Source: Janthinobacterium aquaticum (GTDB lineage: Bacteria; Pseudomonadota; Gammaproteobacteria; Burkholderiales; Burkholderiaceae_D). From it: a stretch of DNA of 64,000 nt. The position numbers were made by a program, and so were the translations under genes. Each line of letters opens with the position of its first letter. Within the stretch, counting starts at the first letter, position 1. Positions 42,537 through 52,359 of the stretch are shown here, piece by piece. The stretch is taken from positions 62,001 to 126,000 of the forward strand of contig NZ_WFLK01000011.1 of assembly GCF_009208565.1 (NCBI RefSeq). Reading direction: 5' to 3'. A model generated the notes under the pieces. It searched no databases and was not told where the DNA came from. It worked only from the letters and a program-made list of their open reading frames with translations.

Positions 42537-44576
42537 TCAGGCGGGATGCAACGGCAGCACCACGCGAAAGGTGGTACCCACCGCCGGCACGCTGTGCACG
42601 TCGAGCCGGCCGCCCACTTCGTGCAGGTATTCGCGGCTTTCAAACACGCCGATGCCCATGCCGGCCGTCTTGGTGCTGTCAAAGGGCCTGAACAGGTGCT
42701 CACGGATAAATTGCGCACTCATGCCCTGCCCCGTATCGTTCAGTTCCACTACCGCCGTGCTGTTTTCGCGGCGCAGCCGCACGCTGACGCAGCCGTCGCT
42801 GGCGGTGGCCTCGATGGCGTTCTGCAGCAGATGGCCCAGCACGCGTTCGAGCCGGGCGCGGTCGGCCAGTACCGTCAGTTCGCCGTCGACAATCTCGAGC
42901 CGGGGCGCCGGCGCCAGGCTGGCCTTGTCGGCCACTGCCTGCTGCAGCACGCGGTCCAGCCGCAAGGGCGCCGGTGCCGATACATCACCGCGCGCCAGTT
43001 TCTGCAACAGGGTTTTCATTTTCTGCACCGAATGGTCGAGCGTGGCCAGCATATCCTGCTGGAAGGCCGGATTGGCGCGGTGCTTTTCAGCGTTGGCGAG
43101 CAGCAGCGACAGCTGGAACACCAGGTTTTTCAGGTCATGCACCACAAAGGCGGACATGCGGCTGAACGACTCGAACTGGCGCGCCACGGCCAGCGCCTCC
43201 TGCGACTGGCGATGGGCCAGGCAACTGGCTGCCTGGCTGCCAGCAATTTTCAGCAGGTCGCGCGTTTCCCAGTTCAGGCTGATACGCGTGCGCGGACGCG
43301 CCAGCACCACCATGCCAAACAGACTGCCCTGCAGCAGCAGCGGCGCCACCAGCCAGGCCGACGGCAGCGCCAGCACGGCCTCGGGCAACGCCATGCCGCC
43401 GTAATGCTGCGGCTGGCGCCGGCAATCATCGACCTCGATCACCCATTGCCGCGCTGCCAGGAACTGCTGCAGCGCTGCGCTGTCGGGCGCTCTGTCAGCG
43501 GGCATGGGCCAGTTCCAGCTGGCCAGCGGTGCCAGTTGCCGCCCGTCGCGCACCAACCACAAGGCGCCGGCTGGGCTCTCCACCAGCTGCGCCATGGCCG
43601 CAATGGCGCGTTCGGCCAGCCCGGGGCACGCTAGCCCGGGGCCCTCGTGCGACAGCGCACGCGTCAGCTTGAGCCACTCATCGCGGTAGTCAAAGCCGGC
43701 CTGATAAAAATGTTTGTTGATAAACACTTTCAGGCGCGCGCGCAGTGCACCGGAAAACAGCATGCCCACCAGCAGCAGCGCCGCGCCGCCCAGGAACGCC
43801 ATCTGCATCAAGCTGCCCCAGGCGCCGCCCACATGGCGCAGATAATAGGCGCAGGCCGCCATGGCCAGCAGATAGACGGCGGCGCCCAGCATGGCTGCAG
43901 AACCGAGCAGCATCTGGCGCGACACCAGCAGGCCCGGCGCCCACGAAGGATGGCGCGCCGCGGCAAGCGCCAGCAAGGGCGCGCACAGGGCGTCGGCCAC
44001 GCCGCGCGCGCGCCACAGTTCGCCATTCATCTGGCGCAGCAGCAAGGCCTCGCTGTATAGATAGAAATCATAGACAAACAGCGCACCCACGCCCAGGCAG
44101 GCAAACTTGACGCCCCAGCGCTGCGCTGCCGGCGTATTGCGGTACCACTGTTCGACCAGCAGCAGGCCCAGCACGGCCAGCAACAGCCGGCAGGCGGTGG
44201 CACCGGTCAGCAGCCCGAGTGCCGACAGCAGCAGAGCCAGCAGGCAGGCCAGCAATACGCCCAGCATGGCGGCCAGGCGCTGGCGCCGCTTCGATGCAAG
44301 CAGCCACAGCAGAAAGGCCAGCCAGGCTGCCGTGCGCAACAGGTCGAGCGCTTCAATCGCCAGCACGGCCGCTGGGATCTGCGCCATGCCGGCCAGCAGC
44401 AGCGTGCCGAGCGCCCAGACGCTTGTTGCCAGGCAGGCCGCCAGCAAGGCGCGCGCATTCTGGCGCGCGCGCCAGTTGCCGATCAATAACAGGGCAAGCA
44501 GGCAAAACGCCAGCGCCGCCACGCCGTGACTGAGCACGGCAGCCCCGCTGGAAGCCAGCAAGGCCGGCTGATTCAC
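42537..44576 (-). CDS. prsK: XrtA/PEP-CTERM system histidine kinase PrsK
   Basis: 679 residues. About ten N-terminal hydrophobic segments (residues 1-290) form a membrane sensor. A GAF-like domain follows (ALWLVRDGRQLAPLASWNW), then a HisKA-like segment with VVHDLKNLVFQLSLLLANAE (the phosphorylated His is in HDLKN) and an HATPase_c domain with VLGHLLQNAIEATA (N box) and NDTGQGMS (G1 box), closing with GMGIGVFESREYLHEVGG. It phosphorylates PrsR. It shares an ATGA overlap with the TIGR03013-type transferase gene upstream, so signalling and polymer priming are co-expressed. Confidence 0.95.
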   Translation of the reverse strand: MNQPALLASSGAAVLSHGVAALAFCLLALLLIGNWRARQNARALLAACLATSVWALGTLLLAGMAQIPAAVLAIEALDLLRTAAWLAFLLWLLASKRRQRLAAMLGVLLACLLALLLSALGLLTGATACRLLLAVLGLLLVEQWYRNTPAAQRWGVKFACLGVGALFVYDFYLYSEALLLRQMNGELWRARGVADALCAPLLALAAARHPSWAPGLLVSRQMLLGSAAMLGAAVYLLAMAACAYYLRHVGGAWGSLMQMAFLGGAALLLVGMLFSGALRARLKVFINKHFYQAGFDYRDEWLKLTRALSHEGPGLACPGLAERAIAAMAQLVESPAGALWLVRDGRQLAPLASWNWPMPADRAPDSAALQQFLAARQWVIEVDDCRRQPQHYGGMALPEAVLALPSAWLVAPLLLQGSLFGMVVLARPRTRISLNWETRDLLKIAGSQAASCLAHRQSQEALAVARQFESFSRMSAFVVHDLKNLVFQLSLLLANAEKHRANPAFQQDMLATLDHSVQKMKTLLQKLARGDVSAPAPLRLDRVLQQAVADKASLAPAPRLEIVDGELTVLADRARLERVLGHLLQNAIEATASDGCVSVRLRRENSTAVVELNDTGQGMSAQFIREHLFRPFDSTKTAGMGIGVFESREYLHEVGGRLDVHSVPAVGTTFRVVLPLHPA

Positions 44577-45973
44577 CGGCTACCCTTGCCAAACAGTACC
44601 ACCTGCACCGTATCGAGCAAAATCAGCAGGTCCAGGAACAGGCTGTTGTTCTTGACATAGTACAGATCGTATTGCAGCTTCTTGACGGCATCGTCCACCG
44701 AGGCGCCATAGTGATAGCGCACCTGTGCCAGCCCCGTGATGCCGGGCTTGATGCTATGCCGGATGTTGTAGTACGGCACCAGCGCTTTCAGTTGCTCGAC
44801 AAAATAGGCGCGCTCTGGGCGTGGCCCGACAAAGCTCATTTCGCCGCGAAACACATTAAACATCTGCGGCAGTTCATCGATGCGCAGCTTGCGGATCAAC
44901 GCACCGACCCGCGTCACGCGCACATCGTTGATGCTGGCCCAGGTCGGCGTGCCGCCCGCTTCCGCATCGCAGCGCATGCTGCGCAGCTTGAGCACCTTGA
45001 ACAGCGCGCCATCGCGCCCGACCCGCTCCTGCTGATAAAACACCGGACCGCCGTCTTCGAGCCGGATGCACAACATGGCCAGCAACAGCAGCGGCAGCGT
45101 CAGCAGGCAGATGGCCGCGCTGGCAAGCAGGTCGAACAGGCGCTTGGAGGCGGCGCGCACCAGGCTCTGGTCAAAGCCGCCACCGTAGATCAGATAACTG
45201 GGCTGCAGCGAATCGATGCGGATCTGGCACGCTTCGCGCTCGAAAAAGGTGGCCGCGTCAATCACTCTTACCCCACCGAGCGCGCACTCAAGCAACTGGC
45301 GCACCGGAAAAGCGCCATTGCGCCGGTCCTGTACCGACACCACGATCTCGCGCGCATCATAGCGCTGCGCCATGGCCAGCAGCGAGCTTTCCATCGGCAA
45401 GACGGCCGATTGCGGCACGCAGCACGGCTCGCCCGCCACCGGCAGGCAGCCGACCACCGTAAATTGATGGAACCCGGCCTTGCTGGCGGCCAGATCCATG
45501 CACTCGCGCGCCAGCGCGCCGCCGCCCACCAGGATCAGCCGCCCTTCCATCAGCGCCGACTGTGACGACTTGAACACCACCAGCCGCGTCAGCAGCACGC
45601 CGATGGCGCCGACACCAAAGATCATCACGCTGCCACGCCCGAATTGCAGCGACGGCATAAAGCGGTTCAGGAGGCTGAACACGGCAAAGCCCAGCGCAAA
45701 AGCCGGCACGATGCGCAGCACGGTGTTGCGCATATCCTCGTGGGCATCTTCGCGCGAACCGTGCCGGTACATGCCCAGCGCGCTCATGGACAACACAATC
45801 ACAAGGGCAAATAGGGCCGCCGGCAGATACACCTGACCGATGCGGACGATGGCGTGACTGTCAACCAGCCACAGCATCGACACCAGCGCCGCCGACGTGA
45901 GCAGGATCGAGATTTCCAGCAACAGCAGGATAAACGCGGTTTTCGACACATAGTGGCTGAAGATGCGGATCAT
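44573..45973 (-). CDS. Undecaprenyl-phosphate sugar transferase, TIGR03013 (EpsB-like), XrtA-associated
   Basis: 466 residues. Four N-terminal membrane segments and a nucleotide-binding middle domain (LILVGGGALARECMDLA) precede the bacterial sugar transferase domain, with KRLFDLLASAAICLLTLPLL, DGGPVFYQQERVGRDGALF, KLRSMRCDAE and ELPQMFNVFRGEMSFVGPRP. It starts repeat-unit synthesis by transferring a sugar-1-phosphate to undecaprenyl phosphate. The ATG at 45973 was chosen because AGGAGA is five bases upstream. It is the first gene of the operon with prsK and prsR. Confidence 0.95.
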   Translation of the reverse strand: MIRIFSHYVSKTAFILLLLEISILLTSAALVSMLWLVDSHAIVRIGQVYLPAALFALVIVLSMSALGMYRHGSREDAHEDMRNTVLRIVPAFALGFAVFSLLNRFMPSLQFGRGSVMIFGVGAIGVLLTRLVVFKSSQSALMEGRLILVGGGALARECMDLAASKAGFHQFTVVGCLPVAGEPCCVPQSAVLPMESSLLAMAQRYDAREIVVSVQDRRNGAFPVRQLLECALGGVRVIDAATFFEREACQIRIDSLQPSYLIYGGGFDQSLVRAASKRLFDLLASAAICLLTLPLLLLAMLCIRLEDGGPVFYQQERVGRDGALFKVLKLRSMRCDAEAGGTPTWASINDVRVTRVGALIRKLRIDELPQMFNVFRGEMSFVGPRPERAYFVEQLKALVPYYNIRHSIKPGITGLAQVRYHYGASVDDAVKKLQYDLYYVKNNSLFLDLLILLDTVQVVLFGKGSR

Positions 45974-46115
45974 CACGTTCTCCTGTGCAAGCGCCCGGTC
46001 TTGCCATCATGGCCAACTGCCCGGCGCCAGCCTTGACGCGCCGCAAACGGCAGCGCCAGCGATCCGTTGTGATCAGAATTTATCTCAACACATGTCCGTT
46101 TGAGGTGAAATGGAC

Positions 46116-46121
46116 TATAGT
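46116..46121 (+). promoter_or_regulatory. Candidate -10 element of nadB
   Basis: TATAGT lies 29 nt before the nadB ATG, in ggactatagtatgc. The hexamer at 17-nt spacing upstream (tgtccg) is a poor -35, so an activator or an extended contact would be needed. Confidence 0.35.
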
Positions 46122-46149
46122 ATGCTTCCCCTGAAAAAAGATAAATGTC

Positions 46150-47763
46150 ATGAAATTTGATGTAGCGATTGTCGGCAGCGGCCTGGCGGGTTTATCGGTG
46201 GCACTGCATTTAGCTGAAACGCGCACCGTCGCGATCATTTCCAAACGCGAACTGCTGGACGGCGCCAGCAACTGGGCCCAGGGCGGCATCGCGGCCGTCC
46301 TCGATTCGGGGGACAGCCACCAGCAACATATCGAAGACACGCTGGTGGCAGGTGGCGGCCTGTGCGATGAAAGCGCGACGCGCTATATCGTCGAGCACGG
46401 CCGCGAAGCGATCGAATGGTTGATCGAGCAAGGCGTGCCGTTTACCCGCGACGCCACAGCCGAGCTGGGTTTCCATCTGACGCGCGAAGGTGGCCACAGC
46501 CAGCGCCGCATCATCCATGCGGCCGACGCCACCGGTCACGCCGTGCAGGTCACGCTGGAAGAAAAGGTGCGCGCCCATCCGAATATCACGCTGTTCGAGC
46601 ATCACTGCGCAATCGACCTGATTACTTCCGACAAGCTGGGCATGAAGCCGATCCAGCGCAACGCCCAGCCGCATTGCCACGGCCTGTACGTACAGGACGA
46701 ACGCACCGGCAAGGTGCATACTTTTGCCGCCGAGCATACCGTGCTGGCCACCGGTGGCGCCGGCAAGGTCTATCTGTATACCACCAATCCCGACACGGCC
46801 AGCGGCGACGGCATTGCCATGGCCTGGCGCGCCGGCTGCCGCGTGTCGAACATGGAATTCATCCAGTTTCACCCGACCTGCCTGTACCATCCGTATGCCA
46901 AGTCCTTCCTGATTACCGAAGCCATCCGTGGCGAAGGCGGCCTGCTCAAGTTGCCGCCTGAAGCGGGCGCTGCCGCTGGTCAGCGTTTTATGCTGGCGCA
47001 CGACGAGCGGGCCGAACTGGCGCCGCGCGACGTGGTGGCGCGCGCCATCGACTTTGAAATCAAGAAACGCGGCCTCGATTACGTCCACCTCGATATCAGC
47101 CACAAGCCGGCCGAATTCCTGATCGAGCATTTCCCGACCATCTATGCGCGCTGCCTGGAGCTCGGCATCGACATTACCAAACAGCCGATTCCCATCGTGC
47201 CGGCCGCCCACTACACCTGCGGCGGCGTGGTGACCGACCTGGCCGGGCGCGCCGACCTGCCCGGCCTGTACGCGGTCGGCGAAACCGCCTGCACCGGCCT
47301 GCATGGCGCCAATCGCCTGGCCAGCAACTCGCTGCTCGAATGCATCGTGATTGGCCGCGCCTGCGCGCAGGATATCGAAAGCAAGGAAAAGCTGGGCACG
47401 CCTTACCTGCCCGACTGGGACGAAAGCCGTGTCTCGGACGCCGACGAGGAAGTGGTGATTGCCCATAACTGGGACGAACTGCGCCGCTTCATGTGGAATT
47501 ACGTGGGCATCGTGCGCACCACCAAGCGCCTCGAACGCGCCCAGCATCGCATTGCGCTGCTGAAAGAAGAAATCGACGAGTACTACCGCAACTTCCGCAT
47601 CACGCATGACCTGCTGGAACTGCGCAACCTGGTCGACGTCGCCTCGATGATCGTCAACAGCGCCCTGTCGCGCCGCGAAAGCCGTGGCCTGCACTTTAGT
47701 CGCGATTATCCGGAAACCTTGCCCAAGGCAATCGCCAGCGTGCTGACGCCGCCGCATCGGTAA
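46150..47763 (+). CDS. nadB: L-aspartate oxidase
   Basis: 537 residues. The FAD-binding motif is VAIVGSGLAGLSVALHLAET; NWAQGGIAAVL, HTREGGHSQRRIIHAADATG-like sequence (FHLTREGGHSQRRI) and GLHGANRLASNSLLEC are diagnostic of NadB. It oxidises L-aspartate to iminoaspartate, the first step of de novo NAD synthesis, passing the product to NadA. It stands alone here, about 13 kb from nadA-nadC, and diverges from the TIGR03013-type transferase gene. Confidence 0.97.
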   Translation: MKFDVAIVGSGLAGLSVALHLAETRTVAIISKRELLDGASNWAQGGIAAVLDSGDSHQQHIEDTLVAGGGLCDESATRYIVEHGREAIEWLIEQGVPFTRDATAELGFHLTREGGHSQRRIIHAADATGHAVQVTLEEKVRAHPNITLFEHHCAIDLITSDKLGMKPIQRNAQPHCHGLYVQDERTGKVHTFAAEHTVLATGGAGKVYLYTTNPDTASGDGIAMAWRAGCRVSNMEFIQFHPTCLYHPYAKSFLITEAIRGEGGLLKLPPEAGAAAGQRFMLAHDERAELAPRDVVARAIDFEIKKRGLDYVHLDISHKPAEFLIEHFPTIYARCLELGIDITKQPIPIVPAAHYTCGGVVTDLAGRADLPGLYAVGETACTGLHGANRLASNSLLECIVIGRACAQDIESKEKLGTPYLPDWDESRVSDADEEVVIAHNWDELRRFMWNYVGIVRTTKRLERAQHRIALLKEEIDEYYRNFRITHDLLELRNLVDVASMIVNSALSRRESRGLHFSRDYPETLPKAIASVLTPPHR

Positions 47764-47916
47764 TAGGGCGATGGTATCAGGGGCTAAGTTAGCGCCTGAG
47801 CGCCACAAGCACACCGGCAAAAAGTGACAACATTCTGGACGCCAATACAGGCTCCCCGGGCCAAGCGGAGCTGAAGCTCGCGTCTCCGGCCCGCCATTTT
47901 TGCCTTGCGAATTGCG

Positions 47917-49566
47917 TTACGCCGGCAACTGATACCCCTTGAACTGCTCGCGCAGCTTGTTTTTCTGAATCTTGCCGGTCGCCCCCATCGGCAATGCATC
48001 GACAAACAACACATCGTCGGGCGTCCACCATTTGGCGATCTTGCCGTCGAAAAACTGCAGCAGCTCGGCGCGCGTGACATTCATGCCCGGGTGCAGCACC
48101 ACCACCAGCACCGGGCGCTCATCCCATTTCGGGTGGAACAGGCCGATACAGGCGGCCTGCTGCACGGCCGGGTGGGCCATGGCCAGGTTTTCCAGGTCGA
48201 TCGTACCGATCCATTCGCCGCCCGACTTGATCACGTCCTTGCTGCGGTCGGTAATCTGCATATAGCCATCGGCATCGATGGTGGCCACGTCGCCGGTCGG
48301 AAACCAGCCGTCCTGCAAGACGTCGCCGCCCTCCTGCTTGTAATACGAGGCAATAATCCATGGCCCCTTGACCAGCAGATGGCCGTAGCTGACGCCGTCC
48401 CACGGCAACTCCTTGCCGTCGTCATCGACGATCTTCATGTCCACGCCAAAGATCGCATGGCCCTGTTTTTGCAGGATTTTGCGCTGTTCAGACTGTGACA
48501 GGGCCAGATGGCGCGTCTGCAGGCCGCCGGTGGTGCCCAGCGGCGACATTTCCGTCATGCCCCAGGCATGGATCACCTGCACGCCGAACTGGTCCATCAG
48601 CGTGTCCATCATGGCCGGCGGACAGGCGGCGCCACCGATCACGGTGCGGCGGAAGCTGGAAAAGCGCAGGCCATTCTGCAGCACGTAGTTGAGCAAGCCC
48701 AGCCAGACGGTCGGCACACCGGCCGAGAACGTCACCTGCTCGGATTCGAACAATTCGTACAGCGACTTGCCATCGAGCGCAGCGCCGGGAAACACCATGC
48801 GCGCGCCGGTCAGCGGCACCGCATACGGCAAGCCCCAGGCGTTGACATGGAACATCGGCACCACCGGCAGCACCGTGTCCGAGGCGCTGACGTTGAGCGC
48901 GCCCGGCATGGCCGCCGCATACGCATGCAGCACGGTCGAGCGGTGCGAATACAGCACGCCCTTGGGGTTGCCGGTGGTGCCCGAGGTGTAGCACAGGGTG
49001 GCGGCGCTGTGCTCGTCGAACAGCGGCCAGTCGTACTGGTCGGAATGGCTGGCAATCAGGTCTTCATAGCACAGCAGGTCGGGGATCGCTGTGCTGTCGG
49101 GCATGCGGTCGCGATCGCACATCAGCACGAAATGGCGCACAAACGTGCACTGGCTGGCGATCTTTTCCACAATCGGCAAAAACGTCAGGTCGAACATCAA
49201 CACCTGGTCTTCGGCGTGATTCGAGATATAGGCGATCTGGTCGGGAAACAGGCGCGGGTTGATAGTATGGAGCACCGCGCCCGAGCCTGACACGCCATAA
49301 TACGCTTCCAGATGCCGGTAGCCGTTCCAGGCTAGCGTGGCCACGCGGTCGCCGATGCGCACGCCCAGGCCGTGCAGCGCATTGGCCAGCCGCCGCGCCC
49401 GCTGGTGGCAGTCGCGGTAGGTGTACCTGTGCAGATCGCCCTCGACGCGCCGCGAAACGATTTCGCCCGCCCCATAATGCCTCGACGCAAATTCGATAAT
49501 GCCAGAAATCAGCAGGGGTTGGTCCATCATCTGCCCCATCACCGGGCTGGGCGGGAAAGCGGCCAT
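47917..49566 (-). CDS. Medium/long-chain acyl-CoA synthetase
   Basis: 549 residues of the ANL superfamily. ATLCYTSGTTGNPKGVLYSH (A3), HAWGMTEMSPLGT (A5), DGWFPTGDVATIDADGYMQI (A7), DRSKDVIKSGGEWIG (A8) and GKIQKNKLRE (A10) are all present. The Gly-Gly-Glu-Trp and catalytic Lys are intact, so it should convert fatty acids to acyl-CoA through acyl-AMP for beta-oxidation. The ATG at 49566 has AAAGGAGA at the correct distance. It is transcribed alone. Exact chain length preference is not predictable. Confidence 0.92.
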   Translation of the reverse strand: MAAFPPSPVMGQMMDQPLLISGIIEFASRHYGAGEIVSRRVEGDLHRYTYRDCHQRARRLANALHGLGVRIGDRVATLAWNGYRHLEAYYGVSGSGAVLHTINPRLFPDQIAYISNHAEDQVLMFDLTFLPIVEKIASQCTFVRHFVLMCDRDRMPDSTAIPDLLCYEDLIASHSDQYDWPLFDEHSAATLCYTSGTTGNPKGVLYSHRSTVLHAYAAAMPGALNVSASDTVLPVVPMFHVNAWGLPYAVPLTGARMVFPGAALDGKSLYELFESEQVTFSAGVPTVWLGLLNYVLQNGLRFSSFRRTVIGGAACPPAMMDTLMDQFGVQVIHAWGMTEMSPLGTTGGLQTRHLALSQSEQRKILQKQGHAIFGVDMKIVDDDGKELPWDGVSYGHLLVKGPWIIASYYKQEGGDVLQDGWFPTGDVATIDADGYMQITDRSKDVIKSGGEWIGTIDLENLAMAHPAVQQAACIGLFHPKWDERPVLVVVLHPGMNVTRAELLQFFDGKIAKWWTPDDVLFVDALPMGATGKIQKNKLREQFKGYQLPA

Positions 49567-49754
49567 CGTATCTCCTTTGTTAATTGGTTGAGAACAGTTT
49601 CGACCGGTCGTGCTAAAACGGTCAATCATTTTCGATATTGCGTCGCAGCATGGAGTAATGCCTTCCATTTTCTGCATGACGCGGACACAGCACGCAACGA
49701 TGGCCTGCGGTAAAATCAGCGTTCCAGCCGGCTCCTTGCTGCCGGCGCCTCGAC

Positions 49755-51233
49755 ATGACTGGAACTGCCATTAGCGCCTCGACCCTCCCCCTGAATAACT
49801 CGTTTGCCACTCTGCCGCCGGCGTTCTTCACGCGCCTGATGCCTACGCCGCTGCCAGCGCCCTATTTCGTTGCTGCCAGTGCGCCGGCTGCGGCACTGCT
49901 GGGACTCGATCCGGCGCGCCTGGCTGATGCCGATTTTGTCGAGCTGCTGAGTGGCAACGCCGTGGCCGAACGCTCCAAGCCGCTGGCGGCCGTGTATTCG
50001 GGCCACCAGTTTGGCGTGTGGGCCGGGCAGCTGGGCGACGGGCGCGCCATTCTGCTGGGCGATATCGATACCGCCAACGGCCCGCTGGAACTGCAGCTGA
50101 AAGGCGCCGGCGCCACGCCGTACTCGCGCATGGGCGACGGTCGCGCCGTGCTGCGTTCGTCGATCCGCGAATTCCTGTGTTCGGAAGCGATGGCAGCGCT
50201 CGGCATTCCCACCTCGCGCGCGCTGGCCATCATGGGCTCGAACCAGGGCGTGCTGCGCGAAACGATGGAAACGGCGGCGGTGGTCACGCGCATGGCGCCC
50301 AGCTTTATCCGCTTCGGCTCGTTCGAGCACTGGGCCTCGAGCCGCAAGACGGACGAACTGAAAATCTTGGCCGACTACGTGCTTGCGCAGTTCTACCCCG
50401 AGCTGCAGGCCGCCGACAATCCCTACCAGGCGCTGCTGGCCGAGGTCTGCCAGCGCACGGCGCGCCTGATGGCGCAGTGGCAGGCGGTCGGTTTCATGCA
50501 TGGCGTGATGAATACGGACAATATGTCGATCCTGGGCCTGACGCTCGATTACGGCCCGTTCGGCTTTATGGAAGCGTTTGACGGCCAGCATATCTGCAAC
50601 CATACCGACCAGCAGGGTCGCTATTCGTACGCCAACCAGCCCAAGGTCGGCCACTGGAACTGCTACGCGCTGGCGCAGGCGCTGCTGCCGCTGATCGACG
50701 ACCTTGAAGGCGCGCAGGCAGCCGTCGACAGCTACCAGAGTACCTTTGCCGACAGCATGAATGCACAGCTGCGCGCCAAGCTGGGGCTGCTGACCGAGCA
50801 GCCAGACGATCCGGCCCTGTTTGACGCCATGTTTGGCCTCATGCAAGCGAACCATGTGGATTTCACGCAGTTTTTCCGCGCGCTGGGCAATCTGCAGCTG
50901 GCTGCGCCGCAACTTGACGCGCCGCTACGCGATATGTTTATCGACCGCGACAGTTTTGACGCCTGGGCCGCCACCTACCGCGCGCGCCTGCAGCAGGAAA
51001 ACAGCGTCGACGCGCAACGCAAGCTTGCAATGGACCGCGTCAACCCCAAATACGTACTTCGCAATTACCTGGCTCAGGTTGCCATCGAGAAAGCCCAGCA
51101 GCACGATTACTCGGAAATCGCCCGTTTGCTCGCTGTTTTGCAAAAGCCATTTGACGAACAGCCCGAACACCAGCACTATGCGGCCCTGCCGCCCGACTGG
51201 GCCAGCCACCTTGAAGTAAGCTGCTCATCCTAA
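49755..51233 (+). CDS. selO: SelO/YdiU-type protein adenylyltransferase
   Basis: 492 residues of the SelO pseudokinase family. AVYSGHQFGVWAGQLGDGRA near the N-terminus is the family signature; LELQLKGAGATPYSRMGDGR and GVMNTDNMSILGLTLDYGPF contain the ATP-site residues, and the protein ends VSCSS, with Cys at the position of selenocysteine in eukaryotic homologues. SelO transfers AMP to hydroxyl side chains of proteins in redox control. It lies 9 nt upstream of msrB. No obvious Shine-Dalgarno is seen before the ATG. Confidence 0.95.
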   Translation: MTGTAISASTLPLNNSFATLPPAFFTRLMPTPLPAPYFVAASAPAAALLGLDPARLADADFVELLSGNAVAERSKPLAAVYSGHQFGVWAGQLGDGRAILLGDIDTANGPLELQLKGAGATPYSRMGDGRAVLRSSIREFLCSEAMAALGIPTSRALAIMGSNQGVLRETMETAAVVTRMAPSFIRFGSFEHWASSRKTDELKILADYVLAQFYPELQAADNPYQALLAEVCQRTARLMAQWQAVGFMHGVMNTDNMSILGLTLDYGPFGFMEAFDGQHICNHTDQQGRYSYANQPKVGHWNCYALAQALLPLIDDLEGAQAAVDSYQSTFADSMNAQLRAKLGLLTEQPDDPALFDAMFGLMQANHVDFTQFFRALGNLQLAAPQLDAPLRDMFIDRDSFDAWAATYRARLQQENSVDAQRKLAMDRVNPKYVLRNYLAQVAIEKAQQHDYSEIARLLAVLQKPFDEQPEHQHYAALPPDWASHLEVSCSS

Positions 51234-51242
51234 GGAGTCATG

Positions 51243-51644
51243 ATGACCGTCAATAAAGTACAGAAAACCGACGCCGAATGGCGTGCCATGCTCGATACCA
51301 TGGAGTATCAGGTCACGCGCCATGCCGCTACCGAACGCGCTTTTACAGGCAAGTTCTGGGACCACCACGAACACGGCATCTATACCTGCGTGTGCTGCAA
51401 CACGCCGCTGTTCGCGTCCGACACCAAGTTCGACTCGGGCTGCGGCTGGCCCAGCTATTTCCAGGCGCTCGATCCGGCCAATGTGAAAGAAATCGTCGAC
51501 CGCAGCCACGGCATGGTCCGTACCGAGATCATCTGCGCCGTCTGCGACGCCCATCTGGGCCATGTATTTCCGGACGGCCCACCGCCCACCGGCCTGCGCT
51601 ATTGCATCAACTCGGCTTCGCTGCGTTTCGATCCGCAGCCATAA
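51243..51644 (+). CDS. msrB: Peptide methionine (R)-S-oxide reductase
   Basis: 133 residues. Two CxxC zinc-binding pairs are seen in [11 protein letters not shown] and [14 protein letters not shown]; the catalytic Cys is in [25 protein letters not shown] is typical of the MsrB fold. It reduces the R-epimer of methionine sulfoxide in proteins. The second of two adjacent ATGs (51243) is preferred because AAGGAG is then at normal spacing. It forms an operon with selO. Confidence 0.96.
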   Translation: MTVNKVQKTDAEWRAMLDTMEYQVTRHAATERAFTGKFWDHHEHGIYTCVCCNTPLFASDTKFDSGCGWPSYFQALDPANVKEIVDRSHGMVRTEIICAVCDAHLGHVFPDGPPPTGLRYCINSASLRFDPQP

Positions 51645-51726
51645 AGCGGATCAATCGCATGGCCATAAGACGTGGCCATAAGCCTATCCTAAGAAGATTT
51701 TTTGTTGTCTATAGTAAAGTCTCACC

Positions 51727-52359
51727 ATGAAATTCTTATTCGACCTCTTCCCGCTGATTGCGTTCTTTGTCGCCTTTAAACTGGGCGGCATTTACGAGAC
51801 GGCCACGCACGAGTTCGTGCAGCAATATCTGTCGGGCATCGTCTCGGGCGGCGTGATCCAAGCCGAGCAGGCGCCGTGGATTATCGCCACGCTGGCCGGC
51901 ATCCTGGCCACCGCCGGCATGGTCACCTACCTGTTGGCGCGCGGGCGCAAGGTCGACGGCATGCTGTGGGTGTCGCTGTTTATCTTCGTGGTATTCGGCG
52001 GCGCCAGCATCTATCTGCACGACGACTACTTCCTCAAATGGAAGCCCACCCTGATCTACTGGGTCGGCGCACTGGCGCTGCTGATCGGCCAGTTCGGTTT
52101 CAGGAAAAACCTGATCCGCAAGACCATGGAAGCGCAGGTGCAGTTGCCCGACGCCGTGTGGAACCAGTTGCTGGGCGCTTGGATTATTTTCTTTGCCGCC
52201 CTCGGCGCCATCAACCTGCTGGTCGCCTTCGTGCTCTACAAGGGCGACATGGCAGCCTGGGTCAGCTTCAAGGCGTTTGGCGCGACCGGCATTTTCTTTG
52301 CCTTTATCGTCGCGCAAACGCTGTTCCTGGCCAAACATATCAAGGAAGACGCACCATGA
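51727..52359 (+). CDS. yciB: Inner-membrane septation protein A family (YciB)
   Basis: 210-residue polytopic protein with about five membrane segments. Motifs are MKFLFDLFPLIAFFVAFKLG at the N-terminus, DDYFLKWKPTLIYW in the middle and WVSFKAFGATGIFFAFIVAQ near the C-terminus. YciB/IspZ proteins influence cell-envelope synthesis and septation. The bolA gene starts inside its stop codon (ATGA), a pairing common in proteobacteria. Confidence 0.95.
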   Translation: MKFLFDLFPLIAFFVAFKLGGIYETATHEFVQQYLSGIVSGGVIQAEQAPWIIATLAGILATAGMVTYLLARGRKVDGMLWVSLFIFVVFGGASIYLHDDYFLKWKPTLIYWVGALALLIGQFGFRKNLIRKTMEAQVQLPDAVWNQLLGAWIIFFAALGAINLLVAFVLYKGDMAAWVSFKAFGATGIFFAFIVAQTLFLAKHIKEDAP

